Shown here: positions 6,614-18,149 of the stretch, in pieces
Layout of the letters: each line of letters starts with the position of its first letter
Position numbering within the stretch: position 1 is the first letter of the stretch
Assembly (NCBI GenBank): GCA_012837715.1
Contig: DUQR01000019.1
Coordinates: 1-33,844, forward strand
DNA from: Bacillota bacterium
GTDB taxonomy: Bacteria > Bacillota > UBA4882 > UBA10575
DNA: 33,844 nucleotides
Reading direction: 5' to 3'
Notes under the pieces: generated by a model
The model's input: only the letters and a program-made list of their open reading frames with translations
Database searches by the model: none
What the model was told of the DNA's origin: nothing
Translations under genes and position numbers: made by a program

Positions 6614-8431
6614 TTAATGGGTTGAATAAGCCAATTCCCTCACCCGGGAGATAATTTGTCCGTCCGCGAAATCCTCGGCCAACAACTGGCGTAAAGCTTG
6701 CTCGGCTTTGGGCATTAACCACGGGAAAAAGTCATCGAATAACAGTAAGGGACGGCTTTTTCCCTTTTCCCAAACCGACTTTGCCAGGGCCAGCCGAAAA
6801 GCCAGATGCGCCCATGGCCGCCGGGGAAAAACAGCCTCCTCCGTACACCAGTCGGTCCCGGAGCCTACCATAAAATGTAATGTATTTCCTTCCAGACGGG
6901 GTTTTATGCTTTGATAGTCTCCTGCGGTCAACGCGGAAAGATAACGTCCAGCATCCCGGTATACCTTCGCCAGGGTGGAAGCTTCTCCACTTACTAATAC
7001 CTGAGCCTTCGTTTCCTCGGTTTTCAGTTGTTCTTCCTGCTGCTCTCTTTTGGCCAGTAAAAGACGGCGTGCATCTTCCGGCGTTGCTCCACCTACCTTT
7101 TTTAAGAAAGCGGCCAGTTCTTCCTCGGCCTGTCTTCTCCGGGCTTTCCAATCCGCCAAGGCCTTTACGTTTTCTTGCACCGTCTCTATATCTTCGGTTC
7201 CGGCCAAGGCGAGGAGCTTCTCTCTTTTCTGGCGGAGTTCTTCTTCCCTTTGTCGAATCCGATCCAATTCCTCCAGCGAGTACTGGTCCTTTCCCTTGAA
7301 CAGAGCAGGCGTTTCTAGACGCGATAAATCATTTTGGTACTGTTCCAAGAGGGTTTTTTCTTTTAAAAAATCTTCCGGCTTCTTGTTTTTTAACAAAAAC
7401 CTTAATTCTGCGCGGAGGCGCGCTAAATCTTCCAAGATCCGGCCCATGCGTTGTTTAATCTCAGCTTCCTTCTCTTTACTCCCCAAGCGGTGCCAATAAC
7501 TCTTCCGACTAAATTGTTCCAAGGCTTCCTCTTCCCTCTGTAAACGCTGATTCAGTTCAGCCCGGTATTTTAACAAGCGGATAACTTTTTGCTCCGTTTC
7601 AGCCGTATAAAGGAAGGGATCGAAAGAAGCAATCTTTTGACGCAAAGTTGCCACTTCTGTTTCCAAAATTCTCCTGGTCTCTACTTCTTCCCGCAGTTGT
7701 TCTTCGTAAAAACTCTTTTCCAAGGCCACCGCGGTATATTCCCGCGCGGTTAAGGCCAATAAATCTTCTCCTTCGGGCGAAAGAAACTTTTCATAATCCC
7801 GGTAATGAGCTTCCTCCGCTTTGATCCGCTCGACTTCTGCTTGGTATCGGTCCAATTCGGCAATTAGTCCGTCGATGTCCACTCGTTCTGCGGCCATCTT
7901 TTGTTGCTGTTCTTCTTCTCCGTCCGTAGAGACCATCAGTAATTCGGTAAAATCCTCATACAGCCTTATTTGCCGGGTATGGTCCCGCACCAGAGGCGCG
8001 TTTTGGTCTAAAAGTAATTTCTCCTTTTGATAAAAGGCGATGACCTGAAAATCCAAGGGATTCAAGATCCCCATCTCCTTATAGAGCAGATCCATTAAGA
8101 CCATCGGAGATAAAGAAGACAACCGTTTATCTTCCAATTTAAAGATTTCCAAGGTTTCCTGGGCAAAATGACGACCAAGCAAGTACTGGCCTTCGCCGGT
8201 TTCCACCATCATGGCCGCTTGGTATTCGTCTTTGCCCCGTACTGGAATAAAGCGTTCTTTTTTTAGCCGTTGCGGAGGAGAAAACCCGAACAAGAGCGCC
8301 ATGATCACTTCGTTCACCGTTTCCTCCCCTTCTTCCTCAGGAAAAGGAATCTCCGTCCAAAAGGGACGGAAATCGTATTCCCGGTTGCGCAGGGCGCCAA
8401 AACCTTTAACGATCAGTTTTTTTATGCGCAC
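6614..8431 (-). CDS. YhaN/SMC-like coiled-coil protein with a degenerate ATPase site
   Basis: This 605-residue protein has the layout of YhaN/Rad50/RecN-type ABC ATPases: an N-terminal MRIKKLIVKGFGAL strand region, about 350 residues of Glu/Lys/Arg-rich coiled coil (roughly 170-500), and a C-terminal lobe with a Walker-B-like LLLFDD at 562-567. The P-loop expected at residues 30-38 (family pattern GPNEAGKST) reads FPEEEGEET, so the essential Lys is Glu36 and the next Ser is Glu37. The ABC signature before the AFRLALAK helix is also gone (it reads VFPRRPWAH). ATP hydrolysis by this chain alone is therefore doubtful, and a structural or pseudo-ATPase role is inferred. The frame is intact and codon use looks normal. 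It starts at a GTG 12 bases after the gyrA stop codon, suggesting translational coupling to gyrA. Confidence 0.8.
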   Translation of the reverse strand: MRIKKLIVKGFGALRNREYDFRPFWTEIPFPEEEGEETVNEVIMALLFGFSPPQRLKKERFIPVRGKDEYQAAMMVETGEGQYLLGRHFAQETLEIFKLEDKRLSSLSPMVLMDLLYKEMGILNPLDFQVIAFYQKEKLLLDQNAPLVRDHTRQIRLYEDFTELLMVSTDGEEEQQQKMAAERVDIDGLIAELDRYQAEVERIKAEEAHYRDYEKFLSPEGEDLLALTAREYTAVALEKSFYEEQLREEVETRRILETEVATLRQKIASFDPFLYTAETEQKVIRLLKYRAELNQRLQREEEALEQFSRKSYWHRLGSKEKEAEIKQRMGRILEDLARLRAELRFLLKNKKPEDFLKEKTLLEQYQNDLSRLETPALFKGKDQYSLEELDRIRQREEELRQKREKLLALAGTEDIETVQENVKALADWKARRRQAEEELAAFLKKVGGATPEDARRLLLAKREQQEEQLKTEETKAQVLVSGEASTLAKVYRDAGRYLSALTAGDYQSIKPRLEGNTLHFMVGSGTDWCTEEAVFPRRPWAHLAFRLALAKSVWEKGKSRPLLLFDDFFPWLMPKAEQALRQLLAEDFADGQIISRVRELAYSTH

Positions 8432-8443
8432 AGCCTCACCCCG

Positions 8444-10894
8444 CTATTCGCCGTCTTCGCCTGCTTCGTGCCTACTGATTACCCGCGCCACCGCGACGAT
8501 CCGGTCTTTCTTTTCCAAATGCATGATTTTAACGCCTTGCGTGTTCCGGCCCATCGAAGAAATATCGTTCACCGTAACGCGGATCACTAAGCCGCTGGCA
8601 TTAATCAGCATCAGTTCATGTTCGGGGTAAACGACACCCCCACCAATCACCTCTCCGGTTTTGGCCGTTTGGTTCAATGTTTTGATCCCGAACCCGCCGC
8701 GGGATTGTGCCCGGTATTGATCAAAGGGGGTCCTTTTTCCGTAACCTTGCTCTGTGATCACCAACAGCTCCGCATCGCTCCGAATTACGTCCATCCCCAC
8801 AACTCGATCATTCGCCCGAAGGTTAATCCCCCTTACCCCCCGGGTATTCCGGCCCATTGGTCTGATCTCCGACTCGTGACAGCGGAGCGCTTGACCTTTC
8901 CGGGTAAACATGATAATCTCCCGGGTACCGTCGGTTAAACGCACGCCAATCAACTCATCACCCTCATCCAAGGCAATCCCGATTATACCGCTTCTCCGGT
9001 TATTGGCAAATTGGGAGAGGGCGGTCTTTTTTACTACCCCCTTTTCCGTGCACATCAGGAGGTACTGATCTTCCCGGAACTCCTTCACCGGAATATAGGT
9101 ATTAATCCTTTCGTCCGGTTCCAATGGAAGCAAATTCACGATGGCCATCCCCCGGGCCTGCCGGGAAGCTTCCGGAATATCAAAGCCCCGCAGTTGGTAT
9201 ACCCGGCCGCGGTTGGTAAAGAATAAGACATTATCATGGGTGGAAGTAATAAAGAGATGTTCAACAAAATCCTCTTCCTTCGTATTAATCCCCGTGATTC
9301 CTTTTCCACCCCGCCGTTGACTCTTATAAGTGTTGATGGGAAGCCTTTTGATATAACCATTATGGGTAATCGTGACCACGATATCTTCATCGGCGATCAG
9401 GTCTTCGATCGAAATCTCCTCTTCATTGCGGGCAATCTCTGTCCGGCGCGGATCGGCGTATTTTTGTTTAATCGCCAACAACTCCGTTTTCACGACGCCC
9501 ATGATCTTCGCCGGATCACCCAGCAGTTCCCGGTAATAGCCAATGGTCTTTTGTAGTTCGGCATATTCCTCTTCCAACTTCTCCCTTTGTAAGCCGGTTA
9601 AACTTTGGAGCCGCATGTCCAAAATAGCCTGGGCTTGCCGTTCCGTTAAACCAAAATTCTTGATCAAACCCTCCCGGGCGATCTCTACCGTCCGGGAAGA
9701 ACGGATCACCTTAATCACAGCGTCAATATGGTCAAGGGCAATACGTAAACCTTCGACGATATGCGCTCGTTCTTCCGCTTTATCCAGATCAAAACGGGTC
9801 CGGCGGGTGATAATCTCCCTTTGGTGCTCAAGGTAATGATAGATCAAATCCCGCAACCCCAAGACGCGCGGTTCATTGTTGACCAAGACAAGCATAATGG
9901 CGCCGAAAGTATCTTGAAGCTGAGTATGTTTATACAGCTGATTCAGGAGGATATTCGCATTCGTGTCCCTTTTAAGTTCGATCACGATCCGCATCCCGGA
10001 ACGGTCCGATTCATCCCGCAGATCGGTAATTCCTTCGATTACCTTCCCGCGCACCAAGTCGGCTATTTTCTCAATTAGCCGCGCCTTATTCACCTGGTAA
10101 GGAAGTTCGGTGACGATAATCTGGCTTTTTCCATTACTAAGGGTTTCAATCCTGGTCTTTGCCCGGACCTTTATACTTCCCCGGCCGGTGAGGTAGGCAT
10201 CACGGATCCCGTCGTGCCCTAAAATAATCCCGCCCGTGGGAAAATCAGGCCCTTTCACGATCTTCATCAAGGCTTCCGTATCCGCCTCCGGATCATCGAT
10301 CAATAAGATCGCCCCGTCAATAATTTCTCCTAAATTATGGGGGGGGATATTCGTGGCCATCCCGACCGCAATCCCCGCGGAACCGTTCACCAATAAATTA
10401 GGAAAGCGGGAAGGTAAAACCGCCGGCTCGTCCAGACTCCCATCAAAGTTGGGAGCGAAATCAACGGTCTTCTTCTCAATATCCGACAACATCTCCACGG
10501 CCAGTTTGGAAAGGCGCACTTCCGTATAGCGCATCGCCGCCGGTGGATCCCCATCCACCGAGCCAAAGTTTCCATGCCCGTCGACCAGCGGATAACGGTA
10601 AGAGAAATCTTGTGCCATCCGCACGATCGAATCATAAATCGCGGCGTCACCATGGGGATGATATCTCCCCATGACATCCCCAACAATCCGGGCCGATTTT
10701 TTATAAGGTTTATCCGAGGTCGTCCCCGATTCATACATTCCATAAAGAATACGACGGTGCACCGGTTTCAGCCCATCCCGGACATCCGGAAGGGCCCGGC
10801 CAACAATAACGCTCATTGCATAACTCAGGTAAGAGCGTTTCATCTCCTGCTCAATCTTGATCGGAATTACTTTTCCGTCTCTTTGTTCTGCCAA
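8444..10894 (-). CDS. gyrA: DNA gyrase subunit A
   Basis: GyrA is the DNA-cleaving and rejoining subunit of gyrase, the enzyme that introduces negative supercoils. The start is placed at a TTG at 10894 because GGAGGG lies six bases upstream and this puts the catalytic tyrosine (in MRYTEV) at residue 123, the same number as in B. subtilis; a longer frame from another TTG at 10948 exists. The protein is then 816 residues. The C-terminal wrapping domain contains the GyrA-box QRRGGKG, which separates it from topoisomerase IV ParC. At the quinolone hot spot the motif is [10 protein letters not shown]: Ala84 replaces the usual Ser while the Asp at 88 is kept. It lies 105 bases downstream of gyrB. 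Confidence 0.98.
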   Translation of the reverse strand: MAEQRDGKVIPIKIEQEMKRSYLSYAMSVIVGRALPDVRDGLKPVHRRILYGMYESGTTSDKPYKKSARIVGDVMGRYHPHGDAAIYDSIVRMAQDFSYRYPLVDGHGNFGSVDGDPPAAMRYTEVRLSKLAVEMLSDIEKKTVDFAPNFDGSLDEPAVLPSRFPNLLVNGSAGIAVGMATNIPPHNLGEIIDGAILLIDDPEADTEALMKIVKGPDFPTGGIILGHDGIRDAYLTGRGSIKVRAKTRIETLSNGKSQIIVTELPYQVNKARLIEKIADLVRGKVIEGITDLRDESDRSGMRIVIELKRDTNANILLNQLYKHTQLQDTFGAIMLVLVNNEPRVLGLRDLIYHYLEHQREIITRRTRFDLDKAEERAHIVEGLRIALDHIDAVIKVIRSSRTVEIAREGLIKNFGLTERQAQAILDMRLQSLTGLQREKLEEEYAELQKTIGYYRELLGDPAKIMGVVKTELLAIKQKYADPRRTEIARNEEEISIEDLIADEDIVVTITHNGYIKRLPINTYKSQRRGGKGITGINTKEEDFVEHLFITSTHDNVLFFTNRGRVYQLRGFDIPEASRQARGMAIVNLLPLEPDERINTYIPVKEFREDQYLLMCTEKGVVKKTALSQFANNRRSGIIGIALDEGDELIGVRLTDGTREIIMFTRKGQALRCHESEIRPMGRNTRGVRGINLRANDRVVGMDVIRSDAELLVITEQGYGKRTPFDQYRAQSRGGFGIKTLNQTAKTGEVIGGGVVYPEHELMLINASGLVIRVTVNDISSMGRNTQGVKIMHLEKKDRIVAVARVISRHEAGEDGE

Positions 10895-10999
10895 AAATAT
10901 CCCTCCATTGGCTCCATCTTCTTTCCTGAGGGAATCGCATAAGACCAAAGTCTTTATTTGACCCCTTAACCGGCTTCGGGTTTACCCTCCTCTGTGTCT

Positions 11000-12919
<1,920 letters not shown>

Positions 12920-12928
12920 CTAGCTTCC

Positions 12929-13168
12929 CTACATCATAGGCCTTTGCCTCAGTCTTTTTCGCAATGTTAACGAAGAGATCGGGGATAAAATGATCTTTTG
13001 ATCCGTATAGATCGCCGACTTCGGCCTTCCCTCCGCAATATCAACAACTTCTTTCCCTGTTTTTTCTTGTTGACGGAGCCAGCCTTCCAATGGAGTTTTC
13101 TCTAAATTTTCTACCGCAATTAACTCCGCCGTATTAATGATCATCATACCACCTAAATGTAAATACAT
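12929..13168 (-). CDS. remB: RemB/YaaB-like extracellular-matrix regulatory protein (DUF370)
   Basis: This is a 79-residue DUF370 protein. The start MYLHLGGMMIINTAELIAV and the segment RPKSAIYTDQKIILSPISSLTLRKR match YaaB/RemB of B. subtilis, which sits at the same place between recF and gyrB. RemA and RemB are DNA-binding regulators that help activate matrix (biofilm) genes in B. subtilis; the role here is inferred from family and position. GGAGG lies three bases before the ATG. Its targets in this organism are unknown. Confidence 0.85.
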   Translation of the reverse strand: MYLHLGGMMIINTAELIAVENLEKTPLEGWLRQQEKTGKEVVDIAEGRPKSAIYTDQKIILSPISSLTLRKRLRQRPMM

Positions 13169-13255
13169 CCGCCTCCCCCTTTGCCGGGCTTTTTGCGTCG
13201 CCCTTTTTGCCTCTTTTTGGGGTCACAACGCAAAAACCTTTCCTAAAACTTGGTC

Positions 13256-13714
13256 TTAACCAAAAGTTTTTCGTCTTTCGTGCGCATAGTAAAAATTGGT
13301 AAAGGCCTTTTTTAAATCGGAATCTTTTATTTCCGTAAGCGCCGCCGGTAGAGTAAGATCCGAAGCGGGGAGAAGTTTACCCTTAGTTTTCCCTTTTTGG
13401 TCATCAACATCAACCGCCGACAGGGCCCCTACCGTCACTCTAACCCCGCGGATGTTTTTTTTCCCTAGATAGCGGCGGTATTTATTAATAATCTCTTTTT
13501 TAAAAAAAGTCAAGTTGTAAGCTAAGGCCGGATCCGGAGTTTTAATCCATAAAATCCCGTTTTTGACCTGGCTGACCTCGGTTTTATCCTTTAAAGCCTC
13601 CCCAATCACTTGTGGCCAGTAATAGGCGGCTAATCCGGTTTGCATCGGAGAGTTTTGTGACCAGTTTGTTAAAAAACCCGTAATAATCTGAGCTAACGGT
13701 GTCACTTTACGCAC
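13256..13714 (-). CDS. DciA-like protein (DUF721), candidate replicative helicase loader
   Basis: This 152-residue protein fits the DUF721/DciA family. DciA proteins load or help the replicative helicase DnaB in bacteria without DnaC or DnaI. Visible features are the N-terminal helix-strand core with YWPQVIGEALKDKTEVSQVKNGILWIKTPDPALAYNLTFFKKEIINKY, typical of the KH-like fold, and a basic C-terminal tail. The GTG start overlaps the recF stop codon by eight bases, so translation is coupled to recF. Its position next to dnaA-dnaN-recF supports a replication role. The family assignment is good; actual helicase loading is an inference. Confidence 0.8.
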   Translation of the reverse strand: MRKVTPLAQIITGFLTNWSQNSPMQTGLAAYYWPQVIGEALKDKTEVSQVKNGILWIKTPDPALAYNLTFFKKEIINKYRRYLGKKNIRGVRVTVGALSAVDVDDQKGKTKGKLLPASDLTLPAALTEIKDSDLKKAFTNFYYAHERRKTFG

Positions 13715-14819
13715 TACTGATCACTCCTTTTTCAACCTTAAAAGTTTTCCGTGGTCCCTCAAAAGCAATCTCCTCTTTTAACTCGGTGGTACTGATCAAG
13801 GTCTGGGTACCGACCGTCAGCAACTGAAGGAGTTCTTGTTTCCGGCTGTCATCGAATTCGGAAAAGACGTCATCTAACAGTAAAAGCGGGGCTGTCCCTT
13901 GCGTCTTTTCAATTAAATCAACCATGGCTAGTTTCAGGGCTAAAGCTGCCGTTCGTTGTTGGCCCTGCGAACCGTAGACCCGTAATTCCCAGCGGTCATT
14001 AAGAAGGATTTGCATCTCGTCCCGGTGCGGACCAACCAAGGTATATCCGCGTCTTAACTCTTCGTCCGCCCGCCGATGCAAAGCCCGGCAAAATCCGTCT
14101 TCAATCTGTTTTAGATCCGGCTCCTGCGCCGCTTCCCCCGGCGACCTGTAGATACAACGCAGCGATTCCTGTTGGTTACTCATCGCCCGGTGATACTGAT
14201 TCAACCAAGGGCTGATCTCCGCTAAGGCTTGCTGGCGGTAAAGAATAACGCGGCTTCCTTCTTCCACGATCCGCTGCGACCAGATCTCCAGTTGGTTTAA
14301 ATTGCGGGCGCCTTCTTTCAACCTTTTCAACAAGGCGTTTCTTTGGTATAACGCCCGATAAAAGCGTAAGTAAACCTCGCGGTAGGCGGGATAAGCCTGC
14401 GCCAGATATAGATCAAGAAACTCCCGCCGTTTTTCGGGGCCACCCTTTACGATCTGTAAGTCATCAGGGGTAAAGATCACCGTCCGGACCCGCCCGAAGA
14501 GTTCCCTTTTACTTTTATAAGCAACACCGTTGATCTTCACGAGCACCCGGTTTAGATCATTCCCAACCTCAAGAGTAAGATCTTCTCCGTCCTCTGTAAA
14601 CTCTCCTTTTAAATAAAAACCCTCCGCGGCATCCTTAATCAGTTCTTCGTCCCGCCTCGTCCGAAAAGATCGACCTAATGTCAGAAAAGCGACCGCTTCC
14701 AAAAAATTGGTTTTGCCTTGGCCGTTCTTCCCCCACAAAATATTGAGGCGGGGAGAAAGTTCTACTTCCGCAGAGGTATAGTTGCGAAAATTATCGATTC
14801 TGATCTTTTCTAGGTACAC
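13707..14819 (-). CDS. recF: RecF DNA repair and gap-filling ATPase
   Basis: RecF is a 370-residue ABC/SMC-like ATPase that helps RecO and RecR load RecA at gapped DNA. The N-terminal KIRIDNFRNY strand, Walker A GKNGQGKT at residues 30-37, the signature SQGQQRTAALALKLA and Walker B PLLLLDDVFSEFD are all intact, in contrast to the nearby YhaN-like protein. The start is a GTG at 14819, six bases after AAAGGAGA, giving exactly the B. subtilis RecF length; upstream codons in the same frame run through the yaaA gene and are not used. It starts one base after the yaaA stop codon and overlaps dciA by eight bases. Confidence 0.97.
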   Translation of the reverse strand: MYLEKIRIDNFRNYTSAEVELSPRLNILWGKNGQGKTNFLEAVAFLTLGRSFRTRRDEELIKDAAEGFYLKGEFTEDGEDLTLEVGNDLNRVLVKINGVAYKSKRELFGRVRTVIFTPDDLQIVKGGPEKRREFLDLYLAQAYPAYREVYLRFYRALYQRNALLKRLKEGARNLNQLEIWSQRIVEEGSRVILYRQQALAEISPWLNQYHRAMSNQQESLRCIYRSPGEAAQEPDLKQIEDGFCRALHRRADEELRRGYTLVGPHRDEMQILLNDRWELRVYGSQGQQRTAALALKLAMVDLIEKTQGTAPLLLLDDVFSEFDDSRKQELLQLLTVGTQTLISTTELKEEIAFEGPRKTFKVEKGVISSA

Positions 14820-14820
14820 T

Positions 14821-15039
14821 TTACTCTCCTTTAACCCGGACCTGCCAGCAGGTGCTGTCGGGCATGAGCACCCGATCCCCGTCTTTGAGCTGAAACCCCC
14901 GCCGCCGTTCGGTCCGGCCATTCACTTTCACCATGCCTGCTTGAATCAGTGTTTTAGCTTCCCCGCCGGAGAGCACCAGCCCGGCTAATTTCAAAAACTG
15001 ATCCAGACGGATCGTCCCCTGCACAACAATGTCTTCCAT
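14821..15039 (-). CDS. yaaA: S4-domain RNA-binding protein YaaA (RlbA-like)
   Basis: This 72-residue protein is a single S4 RNA-binding domain: IRLDQFLKLAGLVLSGGEAKTLIQAGMVKVNGRTERRRGFQLKDGDRV contains the classic helix-turn pattern with the GGEAK and VNG segments. YaaA lies between dnaN and recF in many Bacillota and is thought to act in ribosome or RNA metabolism, but its exact role is unclear. GGAGG is five bases before the ATG. It is tightly coupled to recF. Confidence 0.92.
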   Translation of the reverse strand: MEDIVVQGTIRLDQFLKLAGLVLSGGEAKTLIQAGMVKVNGRTERRRGFQLKDGDRVLMPDSTCWQVRVKGE

Positions 15040-15116
15040 TCTTCCTCCCTAAACCAGCTCTTTGCGTTGTCCTTTCCTTCCGGTTTTTACTGGGGCTTTC
15101 AGCAACGGATAAAGCT

Positions 15117-16262
15117 TTAATAGTTAAGACGTAACGGCATTAAGACGTAGGTATAATCATTATTGTCTTTCACCCGCAGCACTGAAGCCTTCATGCCATT
15201 AGATAGTTGAAAAACAATCTCTTTCTCGCTACCAATCGCCCGTAAAAAAGCAGTAATATATTGGGCGTTAAACCCAATCGCAAAAGGTTCGCCCGCATAA
15301 GCGCAACTGACTTCTTCCACAAATTGGCCCAACTCGGGATCGGAAGCAAAGATCGTCAGTAGATCGGGCGCAAAACTTAGTTTTACCGCTTTATCGATAA
15401 GTAAACTTCTTGTTAAGGCGCTAACAATTGTCATCCGGTCAAAGCGGGCTTCTCCATCAAAGCTTTCAGGAATCACCTGTTCGTAACGGGGAAATTGCGC
15501 ATTGATTAGCCGCGTATAATAGATTATCCCGCTTCCAGCCGCATATAGCTGCCGGTTAATTAAGAAGAAAGTCAACTCCCTTTCTGGATCATTCCCAAAA
15601 ATCGTCGCCATTTCTTTGAGCGCTTTTACAGGCACTAAAAAACTCTCTTCACGATTGGCGTCAACCTTCAAGTCTTTAATCACTAAACGGTTAATATCCG
15701 TCGCCACTAAGCGTAAAGCTTCCGGCTTTAATTCCCATAAAACACTGGAGAGAAACGGTCGGGAATCATTGGGCGCTGTCGCATAAATACTTTGACGAAC
15801 CGCTTCTTCAAACACGGAAGCCGAAAGGGTAAAGAGAGGAGCCTTCCCGGGCTCTTCCGTCTGTTCTTCCGTGTAAAGATAGACGGTCCTTAACCCGTCC
15901 GGGACTGCTGGATATTCTTCCGCCGGTAGAATATTCAGTGTAAAAAAGGTATGCGCTGTCTTTATGCCAAACGTTCTTCGGTCTTCAGCGATCTCCATTT
16001 CGATGCGGCCCGGTGGTAAATGACGGATGACATCATAAAACGTCCGTCCGCCGAGAACAACCCGTCCAGGAGTGATAATCGTGACACCGGGAACCTTAAT
16101 TTCGAGCCCATTCTCCAAATCACTTCCAAAACAGTATAATTGATCATTTCTTGTTTCTAAAACCAAGCCATTAAGCACGGGAATACTGGTTTTAGCCGGT
16201 AAAACCCGAGTGGCTATTTGTAAGGATCTGGCCAGCTCTTCTTGGGAACAGATTAGCTTCAT
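15117..16262 (-). CDS. dnaN: DNA polymerase III beta subunit (sliding clamp)
   Basis: DnaN forms the ring-shaped dimer that keeps DNA polymerase on its template. The 381-residue chain has normal clamp length for three repeated domains. It opens with MKLICSQEELARSLQIATRVLPAKTSIPVLNGL and ends with the canonical YVLMPLRL, part of the hydrophobic pocket that holds client proteins. AGGAGG lies seven bases before the ATG. It follows dnaA across the 296-base gap that carries origin elements, and yaaA-recF follow 77 bases later. Confidence 0.98.
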   Translation of the reverse strand: MKLICSQEELARSLQIATRVLPAKTSIPVLNGLVLETRNDQLYCFGSDLENGLEIKVPGVTIITPGRVVLGGRTFYDVIRHLPPGRIEMEIAEDRRTFGIKTAHTFFTLNILPAEEYPAVPDGLRTVYLYTEEQTEEPGKAPLFTLSASVFEEAVRQSIYATAPNDSRPFLSSVLWELKPEALRLVATDINRLVIKDLKVDANREESFLVPVKALKEMATIFGNDPERELTFFLINRQLYAAGSGIIYYTRLINAQFPRYEQVIPESFDGEARFDRMTIVSALTRSLLIDKAVKLSFAPDLLTIFASDPELGQFVEEVSCAYAGEPFAIGFNAQYITAFLRAIGSEKEIVFQLSNGMKASVLRVKDNNDYTYVLMPLRLNY

Positions 16263-16558
16263 TCTTTTAACCTCCTAAAAATAGGTTAAGTGTTATCAAC
16301 AAGAACGAATAAGTAAGAGAGAAATATATATATTAAAGATCTAATTAGTCGTAGTAATAGTATACCAGAATATGTGGATAAATCCTTCTTATCCTGTTCG
16401 GGACGGGTTTTGGGGCAGGAAGAAGCTGTGGATAGAAAAGAATGTTATGCACAGCTTTCACATATCAACAGGCACAGGGGGACTGTGGATAAAAAAGGAC
16501 ACAGGTTTTCCCCAGCCCGTCTACACCTTTACCCCCACCTTCATAAAGGAACAGTTTT
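16263..16558. other. oriC: oriC downstream part (dnaA-dnaN gap, incC-like) with DnaA boxes
   Basis: Perfect DnaA boxes (TTATNCACA or complement) lie at 16373-16381, 16445-16453 and 16484-16492; near-matches are at 16427-16435 (TGTGGATAG), 16462-16470 and 16293-16301 (TTATCAACA). Reading away from dnaA, the order is box cluster, trinucleotide track, AT-rich segment, dnaN, which matches the unwinding half of the B. subtilis origin. No gene is present. Confidence 0.85.
16316..16372. other. Candidate DNA unwinding element and DnaA-trio track
   Basis: The stretch at 16320-16346 is strongly AT-rich (ATATATATATTAAAG core). Next to it, at about 16346-16363, comes a run of triplets TAG-TCG-TAG-TAA-TAG-TAT that resembles the DnaA-trio motif used by DnaA to melt DNA, ending ten bases before the perfect DnaA box at 16373. 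The arrangement is as expected for a melting site, but the exact trio register is inferred. Confidence 0.6.
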
Positions 16559-17893
16559 TTATTTGAGTTGTTGCGTTAAATCTCTAACTGCTTGATTAAC
16601 TTGGGGATCATTAATCATAAATTCTTTAATCCGGTCACACGCGTGAATAACGGTTGTATGATCCCGCCCCCCAAATTCTTCACCAATTTTTGGCAAGGAA
16701 GAATCAGTAATTTCCCGGGCTAGATACATGGCGATCTGCCGGGGTAAAGTAATATTTTGCGTACGCCGCTTCGATTTTAAATCTTCGATGGTGAGGTTAA
16801 AATACTCGGCGACCGTCTGCTGGATTTGGGGGATGGTTATTCTACTGGTCTGTTGAGAAGGGATAATATCCTTCAAAACTTCTTCCGCCAATTCGATTGT
16901 AATGTCCCGTTTAGTTAAGGAAGCGTAGGCGATCACCCGAATGAGTGCTCCTTCTAACTCTCGGATATTGGAATTAATTAAATTGGCGATATAAACCATC
17001 ACTTCGTTGGGGAGTTTCCAATCTTCGGCTACAGCCTTCTTTCTTAGAATTGCAATCCGCGTTTCCAGATCCGGCGCTTGAATGTCGGTAATTAACCCCC
17101 ATTCAAAACGGGAACGGAGCCGATCTTCCAGGGTAGGAATCTCTTTTGGCGGGCGGTCACTGGAGATAACAATCTGTTTACTGGCTTCATGTAAAGCATT
17201 AAAAGTATGGAAAAATTCTTCCTGCGTGCTTTCTTTTCCCGCCAGAAACTGAATATCATCAACCAACAAAAGATCAACCGTCCGGTATTTCCCCCTGAAA
17301 CTAGCAGTTTTATTTTTTTGGATGGCATTGATCAATTCGTTGGTAAATTTCTCCGAGGAAACGTAGACAACTTTAAAGTAGGGATTATTTTCAATTACAA
17401 AGTGGCCGATGGCCTGCATAAGATGGGTTTTGCCCAGACCAACCCCACCGTAAATAAATAAAGGGTTGTAGGCACGGGCCGGAGCTTCAGCCACAGCGAG
17501 AGAAGCCGCATGAGCAAAACGGTTACTATCGCCAACCACAAAAGACTCAAAAGTATATTTTGGATTGAGATTAAGTAAATTTTCTTCGTTCGCTAAGGTT
17601 CCGGGCAGGACCGAAACGGCTTGTCCTTCCTCCGTTGCGTTTTTGAGGATTACGAATTTAAGTTGGAAATCGTCGGGAATATACTGTAGTAAGATTTCTT
17701 TAATGGCTGCCGCATACCTGCTTTCCAACAGATCACGGGCAAATTCATTGGGTACTTCAATATATAAATAATTTTCTTCGATTTTCCAGGGTTTTGTTGG
17801 CTTCAACCAAGTCTCAAAGCTTGGTTTCGTCATTTGCGGTTCCATCTCTGCTTGAACCTGCTTCCAAATGTCTTCTAGTTGTTCAATGGTCAT
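16559..17893 (-). CDS. dnaA: Chromosomal replication initiator DnaA
   Basis: DnaA binds the origin boxes and opens the duplex. The 444-residue chain shows domain I (residues 1-80, with KPSFETWL), a short linker, the AAA+ domain (Walker A GGVGLGKT at 149-156, Walker B LLLVDD at 208-213, sensor VISSDRPP near 242, and the box VII segment [12 protein letters not shown]), and the DNA-binding domain with the signature [15 protein letters not shown]. The ATG at 17893 is preferred, eight bases after AGGTGG; the upstream in-frame GTG (17905) lies inside that ribosome binding site. A promoter at 18150-18178 and several DnaA boxes between it and the gene suggest autoregulation. Confidence 0.98.
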   Translation of the reverse strand: MTIEQLEDIWKQVQAEMEPQMTKPSFETWLKPTKPWKIEENYLYIEVPNEFARDLLESRYAAAIKEILLQYIPDDFQLKFVILKNATEEGQAVSVLPGTLANEENLLNLNPKYTFESFVVGDSNRFAHAASLAVAEAPARAYNPLFIYGGVGLGKTHLMQAIGHFVIENNPYFKVVYVSSEKFTNELINAIQKNKTASFRGKYRTVDLLLVDDIQFLAGKESTQEEFFHTFNALHEASKQIVISSDRPPKEIPTLEDRLRSRFEWGLITDIQAPDLETRIAILRKKAVAEDWKLPNEVMVYIANLINSNIRELEGALIRVIAYASLTKRDITIELAEEVLKDIIPSQQTSRITIPQIQQTVAEYFNLTIEDLKSKRRTQNITLPRQIAMYLAREITDSSLPKIGEEFGGRDHTTVIHACDRIKEFMINDPQVNQAVRDLTQQLK

Positions 17894-18149
17894 AAGATAA
17901 CCCACCTTTCAAACAGATCAACAGCTAAACAGCGTCAAAATCCACAACTTATCCACAACCTGTGCATAAACTGTGTGTAAAAATGAGGATAAGAATGGGG
18001 AGAAGAGTGAAGACGGGGTTTTCCAGCGCTTGTGGAAGGAGTCACTAATTACGAAAACGGGTCTGAAGTGAGCTTTTAAAGAATATAAGTTATCAACATT
18101 ATCCCCAGGAAAAAGAAGGTGCTTGTGGATAAACTAAGACGCGAGAATA

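Noticed and set aside
6708-7499. Several open frames of 68-149 residues antisense or out of frame within the YhaN-like gene
   Set aside because: They are shadows of a long coding sequence; their low-complexity Ser/Arg/Pro composition is typical of reading the wrong frame.
6614-8431. Frameshift or pseudogene as an explanation of the missing P-loop
   Set aside because: The flanking residues align without gaps to the family pattern and the 605-codon frame is uninterrupted; substitution, not frameshift, is seen.
10895-10948. Longer GyrA with an 18-residue N-terminal extension
   Set aside because: The upstream TTG lacks a ribosome binding site, while the TTG at 10894 has GGAGGG six bases away and gives B. 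subtilis-like numbering.
14820-14921. Longer RecF with a 34-residue N-terminal extension
   Set aside because: The extension overlaps the yaaA gene in another frame and looks like non-protein sequence; the GTG at 14819 has a good ribosome binding site and the normal length.
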